The notes under the pieces were generated by a model. The model had not been told where the DNA came from and searched no databases. It saw only the letters and a program-made list of their open reading frames with translations. The translations under genes and the position numbers were made by a program. 64,000 nt of DNA from Nitratireductor sp. (GTDB lineage: Bacteria > Pseudomonadota > Alphaproteobacteria > Rhizobiales > Rhizobiaceae): assembly GCA_017854535.1 (NCBI GenBank), contig JAFMHL010000012.1, positions 17,763 to 81,762 on the forward strand, in the 5' to 3' direction. Shown here one piece after another: positions 1-9,542 of the stretch (its first letter is position 1; every line of letters starts with the position of its first letter).

Positions 1-120
1 GTTTGCTGCAAAGTCGATCAGTTCCAAATTACTGGTGGCCGAGACGGTTTCGAAGGCGACCAGTTCCCGCAACAGATCAATTGTCTCTTCAAGATGGCGA
101 TGGTTTGAGGATGCGGACAA
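1..120 (-). CDS. M20-family deacylase, ArgE-like (N-terminus only, cut by window edge)
   Basis: Only the first 40 codons are in the window. The translation contains LLRELVAFETVS followed by SNLELIDFAA, which is the classic start of acetylornithine deacetylase/succinyl-diaminopimelate desuccinylase proteins (M20 metallopeptidases that remove acyl groups from amino acids). The start is a TTG at 118-120. It sits two codons after the TGA of the preceding gene, in the same frame, with an AAGGA-type ribosome site overlapping that stop, so translation is probably coupled. Its position directly after a DoeA-like hydrolase suggests it deacylates that enzyme's product. True ArgE activity cannot be judged from this fragment. 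Confidence 0.7.
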   Translation of the reverse strand, partial: MSASSNHRHLEETIDLLRELVAFETVSATSNLELIDFAAN

Positions 121-123
121 CGC

Positions 124-1308
124 TCAATCCTTCACATAGAGTTTGCGGGGTCTATCACATAGAGCTTCAGCAGGGCCGCTTTTTGATATTCTGATGGGTT
201 CGGTTATTTCCAAGCCCCAATCTTCCATCCAGATCGCGGGCATGAAATGAAACGTCATGTTTTCTTCAAGAACGGTGGTGTCGCTTTTGCGAATGGAAGC
301 GGTCCGTTCACCCCAATCAGGTGGGTATGCTAGGCCGATGGAATATCCAGCTCTGCCATCCCGTTCGATGCCATGTTTATCTAGAACGTCATAAAATGCT
401 TTGGCGATATCGCCGCATGTGTTGCCGGGACGCGCTGCTTCCAGCGCCAATTCAATTCCTTCCTGCACCACTTTTTCAGCATCTAGAATTGCCTGGAATG
501 GTTTGCCAAGAAACACAGTTCGGCAGAACGGCGCGTGATATCGCCTGTAACATCCAGAGAGTTCAAAGAAGGTCGCTTCGCCTGATTTAAATTCACGACC
601 GTCCCAAGTCAGGTGCGCGGCTGATGCATCTGGCCCAGAAGGGAGCAGTGGAACAATGGAGGCATAATCACCCCAGTGGCCATCAGCTCCCATGATTTGA
701 TCTCTAAAAATATCGGCAACCAGTTCGTTCTTTTTCAAACCAGGCTCAACACGCTCCATCACGCCGTCTATCATTTTTTCTGAAATTTTTGCTGCTCTGC
801 GGATGAAAACAAGCTCTTCTTCAGATTTCACAATGCGCTGCCAATTAATCAGTGATGTTGCATCGACAAAACTTGCATTGGGCAAATTAGATTTCAGCGT
901 TTGCCAGGCTTTGGCGGAAAAGTAGTAGTTTTCCATCTCAACGCCGATGCTGGCTTTGCCATATCCCATTTCACCAATTAGCCTTGCAAGATGCTCCATT
1001 GGGTGCATTTTTGTATTTTGCACATAGTCATCAGGGTAGGGCCTGATTTGACCGATATCCATCCAAACAGTGCGCTTGGCGCCCTGGCCATCCATGAAAC
1101 GCCCCCACCAAACGGGAGGCTTGTCATGGGTAATGATAGCTCCCTGATGGACATAAAATGACCAGCCGTCATAACCTGTAAGCCAAGCCATGTTTGCTGG
1201 ATCTTCAAGAAACAATAGATCGATATTCTTTGCCGCCATCGCACTTCTAGCCAAGGCTAGGCGGCGATCATATTCGATTTGGCTGAACGGCAATTGAATT
1301 GCAGGCAT
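124..1308 (-). CDS. doeA: M24-family hydrolase, DoeA/EutD-like (ectoine hydrolase)
   Basis: This is a creatinase/Xaa-Pro-peptidase-fold (M24) protein of 394 residues. It shows the stretches AWLTGYDGWSFYVHQ, MENYYFSAKA, GDYASIVPLLPSG and YPPDWGERT, which I recall as characteristic of DoeA/EutD ectoine hydrolase, the enzyme that opens the ectoine ring to N-acetyl-diaminobutyrate. The frame runs 43 codons further upstream, but that extension is unlike the family and overlaps the neighbouring gene. The ATG at 1308 has a GGGAAAG ribosome site and gives the usual family length of about 400. It lies between an FAD oxidoreductase gene and an ArgE-like deacylase on the same strand. No eutABC genes are nearby, so the substrate could be a related N-acyl or cyclic amino acid. 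Confidence 0.72.
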   Translation of the reverse strand: MPAIQLPFSQIEYDRRLALARSAMAAKNIDLLFLEDPANMAWLTGYDGWSFYVHQGAIITHDKPPVWWGRFMDGQGAKRTVWMDIGQIRPYPDDYVQNTKMHPMEHLARLIGEMGYGKASIGVEMENYYFSAKAWQTLKSNLPNASFVDATSLINWQRIVKSEEELVFIRRAAKISEKMIDGVMERVEPGLKKNELVADIFRDQIMGADGHWGDYASIVPLLPSGPDASAAHLTWDGREFKSGEATFFELSGCYRRYHAPFCRTVFLGKPFQAILDAEKVVQEGIELALEAARPGNTCGDIAKAFYDVLDKHGIERDGRAGYSIGLAYPPDWGERTASIRKSDTTVLEENMTFHFMPAIWMEDWGLEITEPIRISKSGPAEALCDRPRKLYVKD

Positions 1309-1421
1309 GATGAGACTTTCCCAATGAAGATCAATAAGGGAATGTTGAATGAGATTGGAGAAATGAGCAATCGCAAATTGCGACAGAATTTGTGTAAGTC
1401 CGGCCTTATGCGTGCTTTGAC

Positions 1422-2771
1422 TTATTTGTCCAGCCACTCATACCATTTGAATGCTGCCTGCAGATAAGTGCGCCTCAACGAAGGGAATGGAAAGTGTTTT
1501 GGTGGCTGGCGCATTTGTGCGGGGATGGTTTTGGGGTTGATCGTTTCGGCGATCATATCCGCCAGCAATGTTCCGCAATGGCTCGCCATCGCAACTCCAT
1601 TGCCGTGATAGGCAAGCGATGCCCAAGCATTTTCCATTTCAGGGATAGGCCCAGTGTAACTTGTCAGGTTTCGTGTAAGGCACACCAAACCAGACCAGAA
1701 ATAGGGTGTTTCCACGTTTTGCCAAGCAGGAAAAATTCTCTCGAAATCGGATCTGATTTTTCTCAACCTAATTTTGTTGCTCTCGTCAGAAGCAGAAATT
1801 CCGCCGCGCATGCCGAAAAGCATTCTGGGGCCTTCGTCATTAATCCCCAGAATTAGTCGAAAATAATGAAGAGAGTGACGCGTGTCGTAGCACATTTGAT
1901 GACTTGTCCAGCCTTGGTCAGTCAATTCTTGCGGTGTAAGCGGACGGGTGGCGATGATGTTCGTCAATACCGGCATGAGCCTGCCAGACAGCCAGTTCGG
2001 TAAATCCTCAGATGAATATCCGTTTGTGGCGATCACCAGATGTTTTGCTGATATTGACCCGTATGGCGTGGTAACAAGATGCTCACCGTTCACTTGTTCC
2101 ATTTTGACTGCTGGCGAGTTTCCAAAAGTCTGGACGCCAATATCAGAAACGGCCTTGGATAAACCCAACACATATTTCATCGGGTTCAAGGCAAAGCCCA
2201 GCGGGTTTGTGAGCGCGCCATGAAAGTCAGGGCTTTGAATGCCTTCAGCACTCATTTCGCTTTTACTGGTTAGATGGCAATCCACATCAAACAGACTTTT
2301 TAATTGCAGTTTTTCAGCTTCGAGAGCTGCAACTTGTTCCGGTTTATAGGCAAGCTGAGTTTCCCCCTGTGAGTGGGTGTCGGCTTCAATGTTATATTGG
2401 CTTAAATTGTTGCGTACGGTCTCGATGGATGTTTTTTGAGCTTGAACGTAATCATAGGTTTCAGTTTCGCCAAAGCGTTTGATTGCCTGATCTGTTGTGA
2501 GTTTACTGCCACCCAAGCAACAGAACCCACCATTTCTGCCAGACGCTCCCCAGCCAGGTTGTTGCGCCTCTAATATGACAATGGAAGCTGGGTCCAACCC
2601 CGATGATGCCAGTTTCAATGCGCAATTTAGACCGGTATAGCCCCCGCCGATAATGATGACTTTCGCTCTTTTGTTACCATTGAGTATTGGCCAAGTTTGA
2701 GGGGGTGCGGTCGTTTCCCAATAAGAACCCACATGGGAAGTATAGGCTTGTGGTTCGTAAAGGCGTTGCAT
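1422..2771 (-). CDS. FAD-dependent amine/amino-acid oxidoreductase (DAO family, PuuB/OrdL-like)
   Basis: The protein has 449 residues. An N-terminal Rossmann dinucleotide site (KVIIIGGGYTGLNCALKLA, about residues 38-56) is followed by a ribose-binding acidic residue near position 68 (VILEAQ). GWGASGRNGGF matches the DAO-family FAD contact seen in gamma-glutamylputrescine oxidase-like proteins. Members oxidise primary or secondary amines or N-methylated amino acids to imines, usually in the cytoplasm. It is first in a leftward cluster with the DoeA-like hydrolase and ArgE-like deacylase, 113 bp before the former, and 65 bp from a divergent aminotransferase gene, so a role in amine or amino-acid catabolism is likely. 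The substrate is not readable from sequence. Confidence 0.8.
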   Translation of the reverse strand: MQRLYEPQAYTSHVGSYWETTAPPQTWPILNGNKRAKVIIIGGGYTGLNCALKLASSGLDPASIVILEAQQPGWGASGRNGGFCCLGGSKLTTDQAIKRFGETETYDYVQAQKTSIETVRNNLSQYNIEADTHSQGETQLAYKPEQVAALEAEKLQLKSLFDVDCHLTSKSEMSAEGIQSPDFHGALTNPLGFALNPMKYVLGLSKAVSDIGVQTFGNSPAVKMEQVNGEHLVTTPYGSISAKHLVIATNGYSSEDLPNWLSGRLMPVLTNIIATRPLTPQELTDQGWTSHQMCYDTRHSLHYFRLILGINDEGPRMLFGMRGGISASDESNKIRLRKIRSDFERIFPAWQNVETPYFWSGLVCLTRNLTSYTGPIPEMENAWASLAYHGNGVAMASHCGTLLADMIAETINPKTIPAQMRQPPKHFPFPSLRRTYLQAAFKWYEWLDK

Positions 2772-2836
2772 TTAATTGGATAATCCATTTATGGTTTGAC
2801 TAATTCTCCTCAACCCTAATCCAAAGTTTGCTCCAA

Positions 2837-3937
2837 ATGCCAGTGAAGTTTACCGACCTGATCAAAAGTCTTCCCGTCACCATTCCTTTTGTTGGGCCAG
2901 AAACCCTGGAGCGGCGAACAGGTGCGCCATATCAAGCGCGCATCGGCGCGAATGAAAGCGTCTTTGGCCCATCGCCAAAAGCGATCAAGGCTATGAAGCA
3001 GGCGGCATCAGAAAACTGGAAATATGCTGATCCTGAAAATTATGATTTGTGCCATGCGCTTGCATCCCATCATGGCGTATCGCCTGATAATATTGTTATC
3101 GGTGAGGGGATCGACGGTTTGTTGGGTGTTGCCGCGAAATTGTTTGTGGAGCCGGGTGTAACTTCTATTATGCCTGATGGAGCATACCCAACCTTTGCAC
3201 TGCACATATCCAATTTGGGCGGGGCTATTTCACGCGTGCCTTATGTGGATGACCACGAGAGCATCGACGATCTGCTGGCACAAGCGCGCAAACTTGATGC
3301 ATCTGTCTTGTATTTCACCAATCCGGATAACCCCATGGGAACGTTTTGGAAGAAGGAGGCCGTCGCACGTTTAATCAAGGAATTGCCAGATGGTGTCGCT
3401 TTGTTTTTCGATGAAGCCTATTGTGAGTTTGCTTCAAAAGATGAGTTGCTTCCGATAGATATTTCCAATCCGCACGTGATCCGCTTTCGAACATTCTCAA
3501 AAGCCTATGGCATGGCGGGAGCGCGCATTGGTTATACCATCGCCCATGAAGACATCACTGCAGCTCTGAACAAAGTTCGGAACCAATATGGGATAAACCG
3601 TGTCGGTCAGATTGGCGCTTTAGCTGCCTTGGGCGATCAAGATTGGTTGAACCAGGTTTGCCAATGGACGGCTGAGGGCAGGGAGCGGATTTATCACATT
3701 GCCTCAAGCAACGGTCTTAAAGCTATTCCGTCGATGACCAATTTTGTGACTGTCGATATGGGGCGTGACCAAGTCTATGCAAAAACAGTTTTGGATGAGA
3801 TCAACAAGCGCGGCGTCTTCATGCGTATGCCATTTGCTGCGCCGGGCAATCGCTGCATCAGAGTTGGCGTCGGAAAGTCTGAGGATTTGGATTTGTTTGA
3901 GAAGGTGTTAGGTGAGGTTTTGAAGACGGTTGGGTGA
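2837..3937 (+). CDS. PLP-dependent aminotransferase, HisC-like (class I/II fold)
   Basis: This is a fold-type I aminotransferase of 366 residues. The PLP lysine is near residue 222 in TFSKAYGMAGARIGY, the ring-stacking aspartate is in ALFFDEAYCEF, and FTNPDNPMGT is the usual asparagine motif. It most resembles histidinol-phosphate aminotransferase-like enzymes of uncertain substrate. It is not in a his operon. An ATG at 2837 is preferred over the TTG at 2828; neither has a strong ribosome site. It is transcribed divergently from the FAD oxidoreductase/DoeA-like cluster, so it may transaminate an intermediate of that pathway, which is inference. It ends at a bidirectional terminator shared with glnA. 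Confidence 0.78.
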   Translation: MPVKFTDLIKSLPVTIPFVGPETLERRTGAPYQARIGANESVFGPSPKAIKAMKQAASENWKYADPENYDLCHALASHHGVSPDNIVIGEGIDGLLGVAAKLFVEPGVTSIMPDGAYPTFALHISNLGGAISRVPYVDDHESIDDLLAQARKLDASVLYFTNPDNPMGTFWKKEAVARLIKELPDGVALFFDEAYCEFASKDELLPIDISNPHVIRFRTFSKAYGMAGARIGYTIAHEDITAALNKVRNQYGINRVGQIGALAALGDQDWLNQVCQWTAEGRERIYHIASSNGLKAIPSMTNFVTVDMGRDQVYAKTVLDEINKRGVFMRMPFAAPGNRCIRVGVGKSEDLDLFEKVLGEVLKTVG

Positions 3938-3964
3938 GGCAATTTACATCGTTAAGCAAACAAA

Positions 3965-4000
3965 AAACCCGGGGTGATTGCTCGCCCCGGGTTTCTTTTT
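3965..4000. terminator. Bidirectional rho-independent terminator between aminotransferase and glnA
   Basis: A perfect 10-bp stem, AAACCCGGGG paired with CCCCGGGTTT, has a 10-nt loop. An A-run lies on the left and a T-run on the right, so it can stop both converging transcripts. Confidence 0.9.
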
Positions 4001-4016
4001 AGAAATTCAGTTGATG

Positions 4017-5426
4017 TTAGACTGAATAATACATATCAAACTCAACTGGGTGAGGCGTCATTTCGTAGCGCATCACTTCTTCCATTTTAAGTTCGATATA
4101 AGCTTCGATCTGGTCTTTGTCGAACACATCGCCTTCGAGAAGGTATTTGTGATCTTTTTCCAAAGACTGAAGTGCTTCACGAAGTGAACCGCAAACGGTT
4201 GGGATTTTCTTCAGTTCTTTTGGTGGCAAGTCATACAAATCTTTGTCCATGGCAGCGCCCGGATGGATTTTGTTTTTGATACCATCAAGACCAGCCATCA
4301 ACATGGCTGCAAAACCGAGATATGGGTTCTGGGTTGGATCCGGGAAGCGGACTTCAACGCGTTTTGATTTTGGTGAAGAACCAAACGGGATACGGCAAGA
4401 TGCTGAACGGTTACGGGCTGAATAGGCCAGTAGAACCGGTGCTTCATAACCTGGAACCAAACGCTTGTAAGAGTTGGTTGAAGGGTTTGTGAACGCGTTC
4501 AAGGATTTTGCGTGCTTAATGATACCGCCGATATAGTACAGGCAGTTTTCAGACAAGCCGGCATATTCATTGCCAGCGAAAGTTGGCTTGCCGTCCTTCC
4601 AGATTGACATGTGAACATGCATGCCTGTGCCGTTGTCACCAAATACAGGCTTTGGCATAAAGGTCGCTGTTTTGCCGTAAGCATGGGCAACTTGGTGCAC
4701 TGCATATTTGTAGATCTGCATTTTGTCGGCATTGCGTGTCATTGTGTCGAACATGATACCGAGTTCGTGCTGGGCTGACGCTACTTCGTGGTGATGCTTT
4801 TCAACTTTCACGCCCATTTCAGTCAAGACTGATAGCATTTCGCCGCGATAGTCTTGGCCAGAATCGACTGGTGGAACCGGGAAATATCCGCCTTTCATGC
4901 GCGGACGGTGGCCCATATTGCCGCCCTCATATTGGGTGTTCGAGTTTGATGGCAATTCTGAGCAATCAAGTGTGAAGCCTGTGTTATATGGGTCTGCAGA
5001 AAAACGAACATCGTCGAACACAAAGAATTCGGCTTCAGGTCCAACAAAAATCGTATCGCCGAGGCCAGATGCTTTCAAATATGCTTCTGCTTTTTTTGCT
5101 GTGCCGCGCGGGTCGCGGTTATAAGGCTCACCAGAAACTGGATCCAAAATATCGCAGAAGATTGACAGGGTTGATTGGGCAAAGAACGGATCAACGTGAA
5201 CTGTGTCTAGATCAGGCATCAAGGTCATGTCTGACTCGTTGATGGCTTTCCAGCCGCCGATGGATGAGCCATCGAACATGATGCCGTCAGCAAACATGTC
5301 TTCGTCAACAATGCCCACATCCATGGTCACGTGGTGCATTTTGCCTCTAGGGTCGGAGAAACGAACATCCAGGAATTTGATGTCTTCGTCTTTGATGCGC
5401 TTGAGAATATCAGCTGCAGTTGTCAT
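4017..5426 (-). CDS. glnA: Glutamine synthetase type I
   Basis: It catalyses ATP-dependent amidation of glutamate, the main route of ammonia assimilation, as a cytoplasmic dodecamer. The 469-residue length is exactly that of rhizobial GlnA. Visible motifs include the beta-grasp start ([15 protein letters not shown]), [10 protein letters not shown], the ATP-site [14 protein letters not shown], and the adenylylation tyrosine near residue 398 in [10 protein letters not shown], so GlnE-type regulation is expected. The ATG at 5426 is chosen over one five codons upstream because an AGAGG site lies 6 nt before it. It lies 79 bp downstream of glnB in the same direction, forming the usual alphaproteobacterial glnBA unit behind a sigma-54-type promoter. 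Confidence 0.97.
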   Translation of the reverse strand: MTTAADILKRIKDEDIKFLDVRFSDPRGKMHHVTMDVGIVDEDMFADGIMFDGSSIGGWKAINESDMTLMPDLDTVHVDPFFAQSTLSIFCDILDPVSGEPYNRDPRGTAKKAEAYLKASGLGDTIFVGPEAEFFVFDDVRFSADPYNTGFTLDCSELPSNSNTQYEGGNMGHRPRMKGGYFPVPPVDSGQDYRGEMLSVLTEMGVKVEKHHHEVASAQHELGIMFDTMTRNADKMQIYKYAVHQVAHAYGKTATFMPKPVFGDNGTGMHVHMSIWKDGKPTFAGNEYAGLSENCLYYIGGIIKHAKSLNAFTNPSTNSYKRLVPGYEAPVLLAYSARNRSASCRIPFGSSPKSKRVEVRFPDPTQNPYLGFAAMLMAGLDGIKNKIHPGAAMDKDLYDLPPKELKKIPTVCGSLREALQSLEKDHKYLLEGDVFDKDQIEAYIELKMEEVMRYEMTPHPVEFDMYYSV

Positions 5427-5505
5427 TTTAGCCTCTTTCATATGGTTTTAGTTTTTGACTTTTTAGTTGGCGACTTTTCGAAATATGAGCAGCCGCAATT
5501 TTGGA

Positions 5506-5865
<360 letters not shown>

Positions 5866-5972
5866 CTATTTCCGGAAATTAGGGATCACATTCGTTCGTT
5901 TGTGGTTCTAATTCGCCGAAAGCAGGAAAAATAAACACAAAACATTCTTTTCCAACTCTCCAAAGTCACTAA

Positions 5973-5988
5973 GCATGTTTTGTGCCAG
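5973..5988 (-). promoter_or_regulatory. Sigma-54 (-24/-12) promoter for glnBA
   Basis: Read on the minus strand, CTGGCAC-AAAACA-TGC has GG and GC doublets separated by exactly 10 nt, as in the RpoN consensus YTGGCACGN4TTGC. It lies about 130 bp upstream of the glnB start in the right orientation. I found no convincing NtrC GCAC-N5-GTGC site by eye. Confidence 0.75.
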
Positions 5989-6687
5989 TTTAACAAAACT
6001 TATTTTACGAACCTTGGATCAGAAGATTTTCGAGATGTTTTGGTGTTTGTTGTCGATATAAATTTTCAAGGATAGCATAGATTTCATGAAACCCGCTTAT
6101 CCATTTGAAGAGTGTAAAAGACGCTGAGAACTGCCTTTGTGAAGGTTAGATTGAGCGGAAAGTTTGTGCTTAATAATCAATGTTTTGGCGGGTAGTTCTA
6201 AGATTTTGAATCTCGAAGCGGTTCTTCAAGGTGATGTTCTATTGTTCTTGATAGATTTATCCTATGGGACATTTAACTATGGATAATCTATTGCCAGAAG
6301 GAAAAAGTGAGGCTGAAATTTTTCTCCAAATAAATATTAAGCAAGGGGAAAATGGACCTGATCATCTTAATCAATCGGCCCTGATGCGATTTAACGAGAA
6401 ATATCCTGCGCCGAGTTAAATAGACTGCTTATTTTTTCATCATACCGCTTAAATTATAGGCAATTTTGAAGTGCTGCTATCAACTGGTCTGCCGAAATTA
6501 GCCTCAAGATGCGGTCAGCAAAACAATCAGCCGCCGCTTGCTCAACTTCCAGGCAATGTTGATGATCCATTTTAACCGTAACGATTTACCGTAACAGTCA
6601 AGGTTAATAAGAAGCATTTGATGCGTATTCGAATTGGATTTGATATAAGTCTTTAAGGGAAGGTGGTCTTTTGGGAAATTGATCGCC
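5989..6687. other. Intergenic region upstream of glnB, no supported gene
   Basis: About 700 bp beyond the sigma-54 site. It is AT-rich. One 51-codon frame at 6264-6419 (+) lacks a ribosome site, and the longer minus-strand frame at 6504-6737 has no protein-like character. Activator sites for glnBA would be expected here, but none is certain. Confidence 0.5.
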
Positions 6688-6840
6688 ATGAAACTTATAG
6701 CATTTACTGCAACCATGATCTGCACACTCATCGTCATGGGTCAATTGGACCCGGGATTGATGATCTTTGATCAATCTTTTCAGCTAGTAGCGGCAGTGGT
6801 CGCCGGAGCCGGCTTGGCCTATGTTGCGGCCATGGCTTGA
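6688..6840 (+). CDS. Putative 50-residue hydrophobic membrane peptide
   Basis: A short frame encodes two hydrophobic stretches, LIAFTATMICTLIVMG and LVAAVVAGAGLAYVAAMA, joined by a short polar segment with DPG. The GC-rich third positions in its second half look like coding sequence of this genome. A GGGA about 10 nt before the ATG is a weak ribosome site. It lies alone between glnB and lexA. I do not recognise a family; it could be a small inner-membrane protein or a chance frame. Confidence 0.45.
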   Translation: MKLIAFTATMICTLIVMGQLDPGLMIFDQSFQLVAAVVAGAGLAYVAAMA

Positions 6841-7007
6841 GCATCTTAGCGCAACCTAATTGGCCTCGCTCGCAACGCTGTGGGCCTAAGTTTTGGGTGC
6901 AACTGATCTGAATGAGCACCCTTTAGATATCTTTTCCGTTATTATTACGCAGTCTTATAGAAGCTAAATGAATTAATAGGGTTCAAAAACGACCTACCGC
7001 GGAAATT

Positions 7008-7832
7008 TTAATAACTACGAATAAGCCCTTTAAGTTTTCCTTGAACCTTCACTCTATCGGCCCTGAGTACGCGCGTCTCATAAGCTGGGTTCGCAGCTTC
7101 AAGGGCAATCTTGCCATCTTGTTTGCGGAAACGCTTCAAAGTTGCTTCTTCTTCATCGACCAAGGCGACAACAATATCACCCAGTTCTGCGGAGCTGGTT
7201 TCTTGAATGATCACCATATCTCCATTCAAAATCCCGGCTTCAATCATCGAGTCCCCCTGGACTTCCAGCGCAAAATGCTTGCCCATGCCGATCATGCCAT
7301 AAGGCACTGAAAGCGAATGGGTGATTTCCTGAATCGCAGCGATTGGAACGCCAGCGGCAATGCGGCCCATTACAGGAACAGAGAACCCATCATTACTCTC
7401 TTCAAATCCATTGCTGGAATTGGAATTTCCTGCGCCATTAGTACCACCAAAACGGGCAGCCAAGCCGCCACGATTGGTTTGGGCGCTTTTTGAAGGCGAG
7501 GGGGCAGTGTTGCGAGGCGAAAACTGGGTCACATTATCAGCTGACGTATCTTTCGAAAGGCCACCTTCAATAACTCCCGGCTTGAAGGCGGAAGCAGCAG
7601 GCACCGCGTTTTCAAAGCCATCGGGCAATTTAATAACTTCCAAAGCTCGGGCTCGATTCGGAAGGCGGCGGATAAAGCCGCGCTCTTCGAGGGCCGTAAT
7701 TAAGCGATGAATACCGGATTTCGATTTTAGCTCCAACGCGTCTTTCATCTCGTCAAATGAAGGGGGAATGCCCTCGGCCTGCAACCGTTCGTGGATCAGC
7801 AAAAGCAATTCATGTTGTTTGCGAGTCAGCAT
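7008..7832 (-). CDS. lexA: LexA repressor (SOS regulator)
   Basis: It represses DNA-damage genes and self-cleaves when RecA is activated. The winged-helix DNA-binding domain occupies residues 1-66 ([17 protein letters not shown], then [20 protein letters not shown]). The S24 protease domain has the cleavage bond A160-G161 in [10 protein letters not shown], nucleophile S195 in GDSMIEAG, and base K233 in ATLKRF. At 274 residues it is longer than usual alphaproteobacterial LexA (about 230-240), because the linker at roughly residues 70-150 is extended and rich in Ser, Asn and Gly. A triple SOS half-site array lies 80-105 bp upstream, so it is autoregulated. It is divergent from recA. Confidence 0.96.
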   Translation of the reverse strand: MLTRKQHELLLLIHERLQAEGIPPSFDEMKDALELKSKSGIHRLITALEERGFIRRLPNRARALEVIKLPDGFENAVPAASAFKPGVIEGGLSKDTSADNVTQFSPRNTAPSPSKSAQTNRGGLAARFGGTNGAGNSNSSNGFEESNDGFSVPVMGRIAAGVPIAAIQEITHSLSVPYGMIGMGKHFALEVQGDSMIEAGILNGDMVIIQETSSAELGDIVVALVDEEEATLKRFRKQDGKIALEAANPAYETRVLRADRVKVQGKLKGLIRSY

Positions 7833-7911
7833 CTATCTCTCCAAATTTCCAATACGCAGCCAAAGCTTTTTTAGTGAGCAAGGCGCGATACATGCGCTTT
7901 ATTCCTAGCAT

Positions 7912-7937
7912 GTTCCTTAAGTGTTCCGCAAGTGTTC
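7912..7937 (-). promoter_or_regulatory. Tandem SOS boxes (three GTTC half-sites) upstream of lexA
   Basis: GTTC occurs at 7912, 7923 and 7934, with exactly 7 nt between successive copies. GTTC-N7-GTTC is the alphaproteobacterial LexA operator, so the array can be read as two overlapping boxes. It lies about 80 bp from the lexA start. Confidence 0.85.
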
Positions 7938-8432
7938 TTTTCAAAGTTTACTAACTCTTTGGTATTTTAGGGAGTTCGTATTGAATTTGGACAGTTCTTA
8001 TTGTTTAGGCGTGCCTATTACAATCGCGATGGGGCTGCATGATTAGATCCTGTGTTGCCATTGTTCGATTTATAGTCTTACCGGTGCATGGCTGGCCTGA
8101 TGGCGTGCACAAATAGCTAAATATAATGAAGCTTTATTGCTGGATGTGAAATTTGAAACCCGTGTCTTTGTTCTCGACCCAATGGAAAAGCGTATACATG
8201 CGGCTCCAGTAAATCGGAACATGATAAGAACAAATCTGTTTATAGTATATTTTTCAATAGTTTAGCGCTATTGACAAAAAGAGAACAAAATGTGTACATT
8301 GGGCCATCGTTGACGTTGCAAATGGAATCGCAAAGTCAATATTAGGGAAATGTAAATTCTCATTTCACGGCTCTTATATCTGGGGGCGTTTGATTTGAGG
8401 GGTATGCGGCACTTTGGAAGGATGATAACCCA
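7938..8432. other. lexA-recA divergent intergenic region
   Basis: About 500 bp with no protein-like frame. It contains the recA-proximal SOS box at 8217-8231 and presumably both promoters. A near-match, GAAC-N7-GTAC, is at 8283-8297. Confidence 0.6.
8217..8231 (+). promoter_or_regulatory. SOS box upstream of recA
   Basis: GAAC-ATGATAA-GAAC is an exact GAAC-N7-GAAC, the complement form of the alphaproteobacterial LexA operator. It lies about 200 bp before the recA start. Confidence 0.8.
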
Positions 8433-9542
8433 ATGGCACAGAATTCACTTCGGTTGGTAGAGGAAAAGGGCGTGGATAAAAGCAAAGCTCTTGATGCGGC
8501 GTTGAGCCAGATTGAGCGGGCCTTTGGTAAAGGCTCCATCATGAAATTGGGGAAAAACGAGCAGGTAGTAGAGATCGAGACGATTTCGACTGGCTGCCTC
8601 GGACTTGATATTGCGCTTGGCATAGGCGGATTACCTAAAGGGCGGGTGATTGAGATTTACGGACCTGAATCGTCTGGTAAAACGACGATGACGCTTCATA
8701 CGATTGCCGAGGCCCAGAAGAAGGGCGGTATTTGTGCCTTTGTGGATGCCGAGCATGCGCTTGATCCGATCTATGCGCGCAAATTGGGTGTTAATCTTGA
8801 AGAATTGCTGATTTCTCAGCCTGATACGGGTGAGCAGGCTTTGGAAATTGCCGATACTTTGGTTCGTTCTGGCGCTGTGGATGTTTTGGTTATCGATTCG
8901 GTTGCCGCTTTGACACCGCGTGCTGAGATCGAAGGCGAGATGGGCGACAGTCTCCCGGGCCTTCAGGCACGCTTGATGAGCCAGGCTCTGCGTAAATTGA
9001 CTGCGTCTATTTCCCGTTCCAATACAATGGTGATTTTCATCAACCAAATCCGTATGAAGATCGGTGTTATGTTTGGTTCTCCTGAAACAACAACGGGTGG
9101 TAATGCGCTTAAGTTCTATGCTTCTGTGCGCCTTGATATCCGCCGCATTGGTGCAGTGAAAGACCGTGACGAGGTTGTGGGTAACCAGACTCGCATCAAG
9201 GTCGTGAAGAATAAGCTCGCGCCTCCGTTCAAACAGGTTGAATTTGACATCATGTATGGCGAGGGCGTCTCTAAGACCGGCGAATTGGTTGATCTAGGGG
9301 TTAAGGCTGGTATCGTTGAAAAGTCTGGTTCCTGGTTCTCTTATAATTCCGAGCGTTTGGGGCAGGGGCGTGAAAACGCTAAAACCTTCTTGAAAGAAAA
9401 TCCTGCAGTTGCTGATGAAATCGAATTAGCCTTGCGTCAAAATGCTGGCCTTATTGCCGGAACGCTTCTTGATGGTGATATCCAAAAGGAAGATATGGAT
9501 GATGATAAGGATGATAATTTCGATGATGCAGCAGAGGCGTAA
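8433..9542 (+). CDS. recA: Recombinase RecA
   Basis: It is a DNA strand-exchange ATPase and the LexA coprotease, 369 residues long. Walker [10 protein letters not shown] is at about residues 77-85. [10 protein letters not shown] is the Walker B region, [17 protein letters not shown] leads into loop L1, and [14 protein letters not shown] into loop L2. The C-terminus is strongly acidic ([15 protein letters not shown]), as is usual for RecA. A GGAAGGAT ribosome site precedes the ATG. An SOS box lies upstream and a hairpin terminator follows. Confidence 0.98.
   Translation: MAQNSLRLVEEKGVDKSKALDAALSQIERAFGKGSIMKLGKNEQVVEIETISTGCLGLDIALGIGGLPKGRVIEIYGPESSGKTTMTLHTIAEAQKKGGICAFVDAEHALDPIYARKLGVNLEELLISQPDTGEQALEIADTLVRSGAVDVLVIDSVAALTPRAEIEGEMGDSLPGLQARLMSQALRKLTASISRSNTMVIFINQIRMKIGVMFGSPETTTGGNALKFYASVRLDIRRIGAVKDRDEVVGNQTRIKVVKNKLAPPFKQVEFDIMYGEGVSKTGELVDLGVKAGIVEKSGSWFSYNSERLGQGRENAKTFLKENPAVADEIELALRQNAGLIAGTLLDGDIQKEDMDDDKDDNFDDAAEA

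Noticed and set aside
6264..6419. 51-codon frame upstream of lexA (+ strand)
   Set aside because: No ribosome site and no protein-like pattern; acidic, without hydrophobic or domain features.
6504..6737. 77-codon minus-strand frame upstream of glnB
   Set aside because: Composition unlike neighbours, no ribosome site, and it overlaps the better small frame at 6688-6840.
8283..8297. Second SOS box before recA
   Set aside because: GAAC-N7-GTAC has one mismatched half-site, so it is noted only as a near-match.
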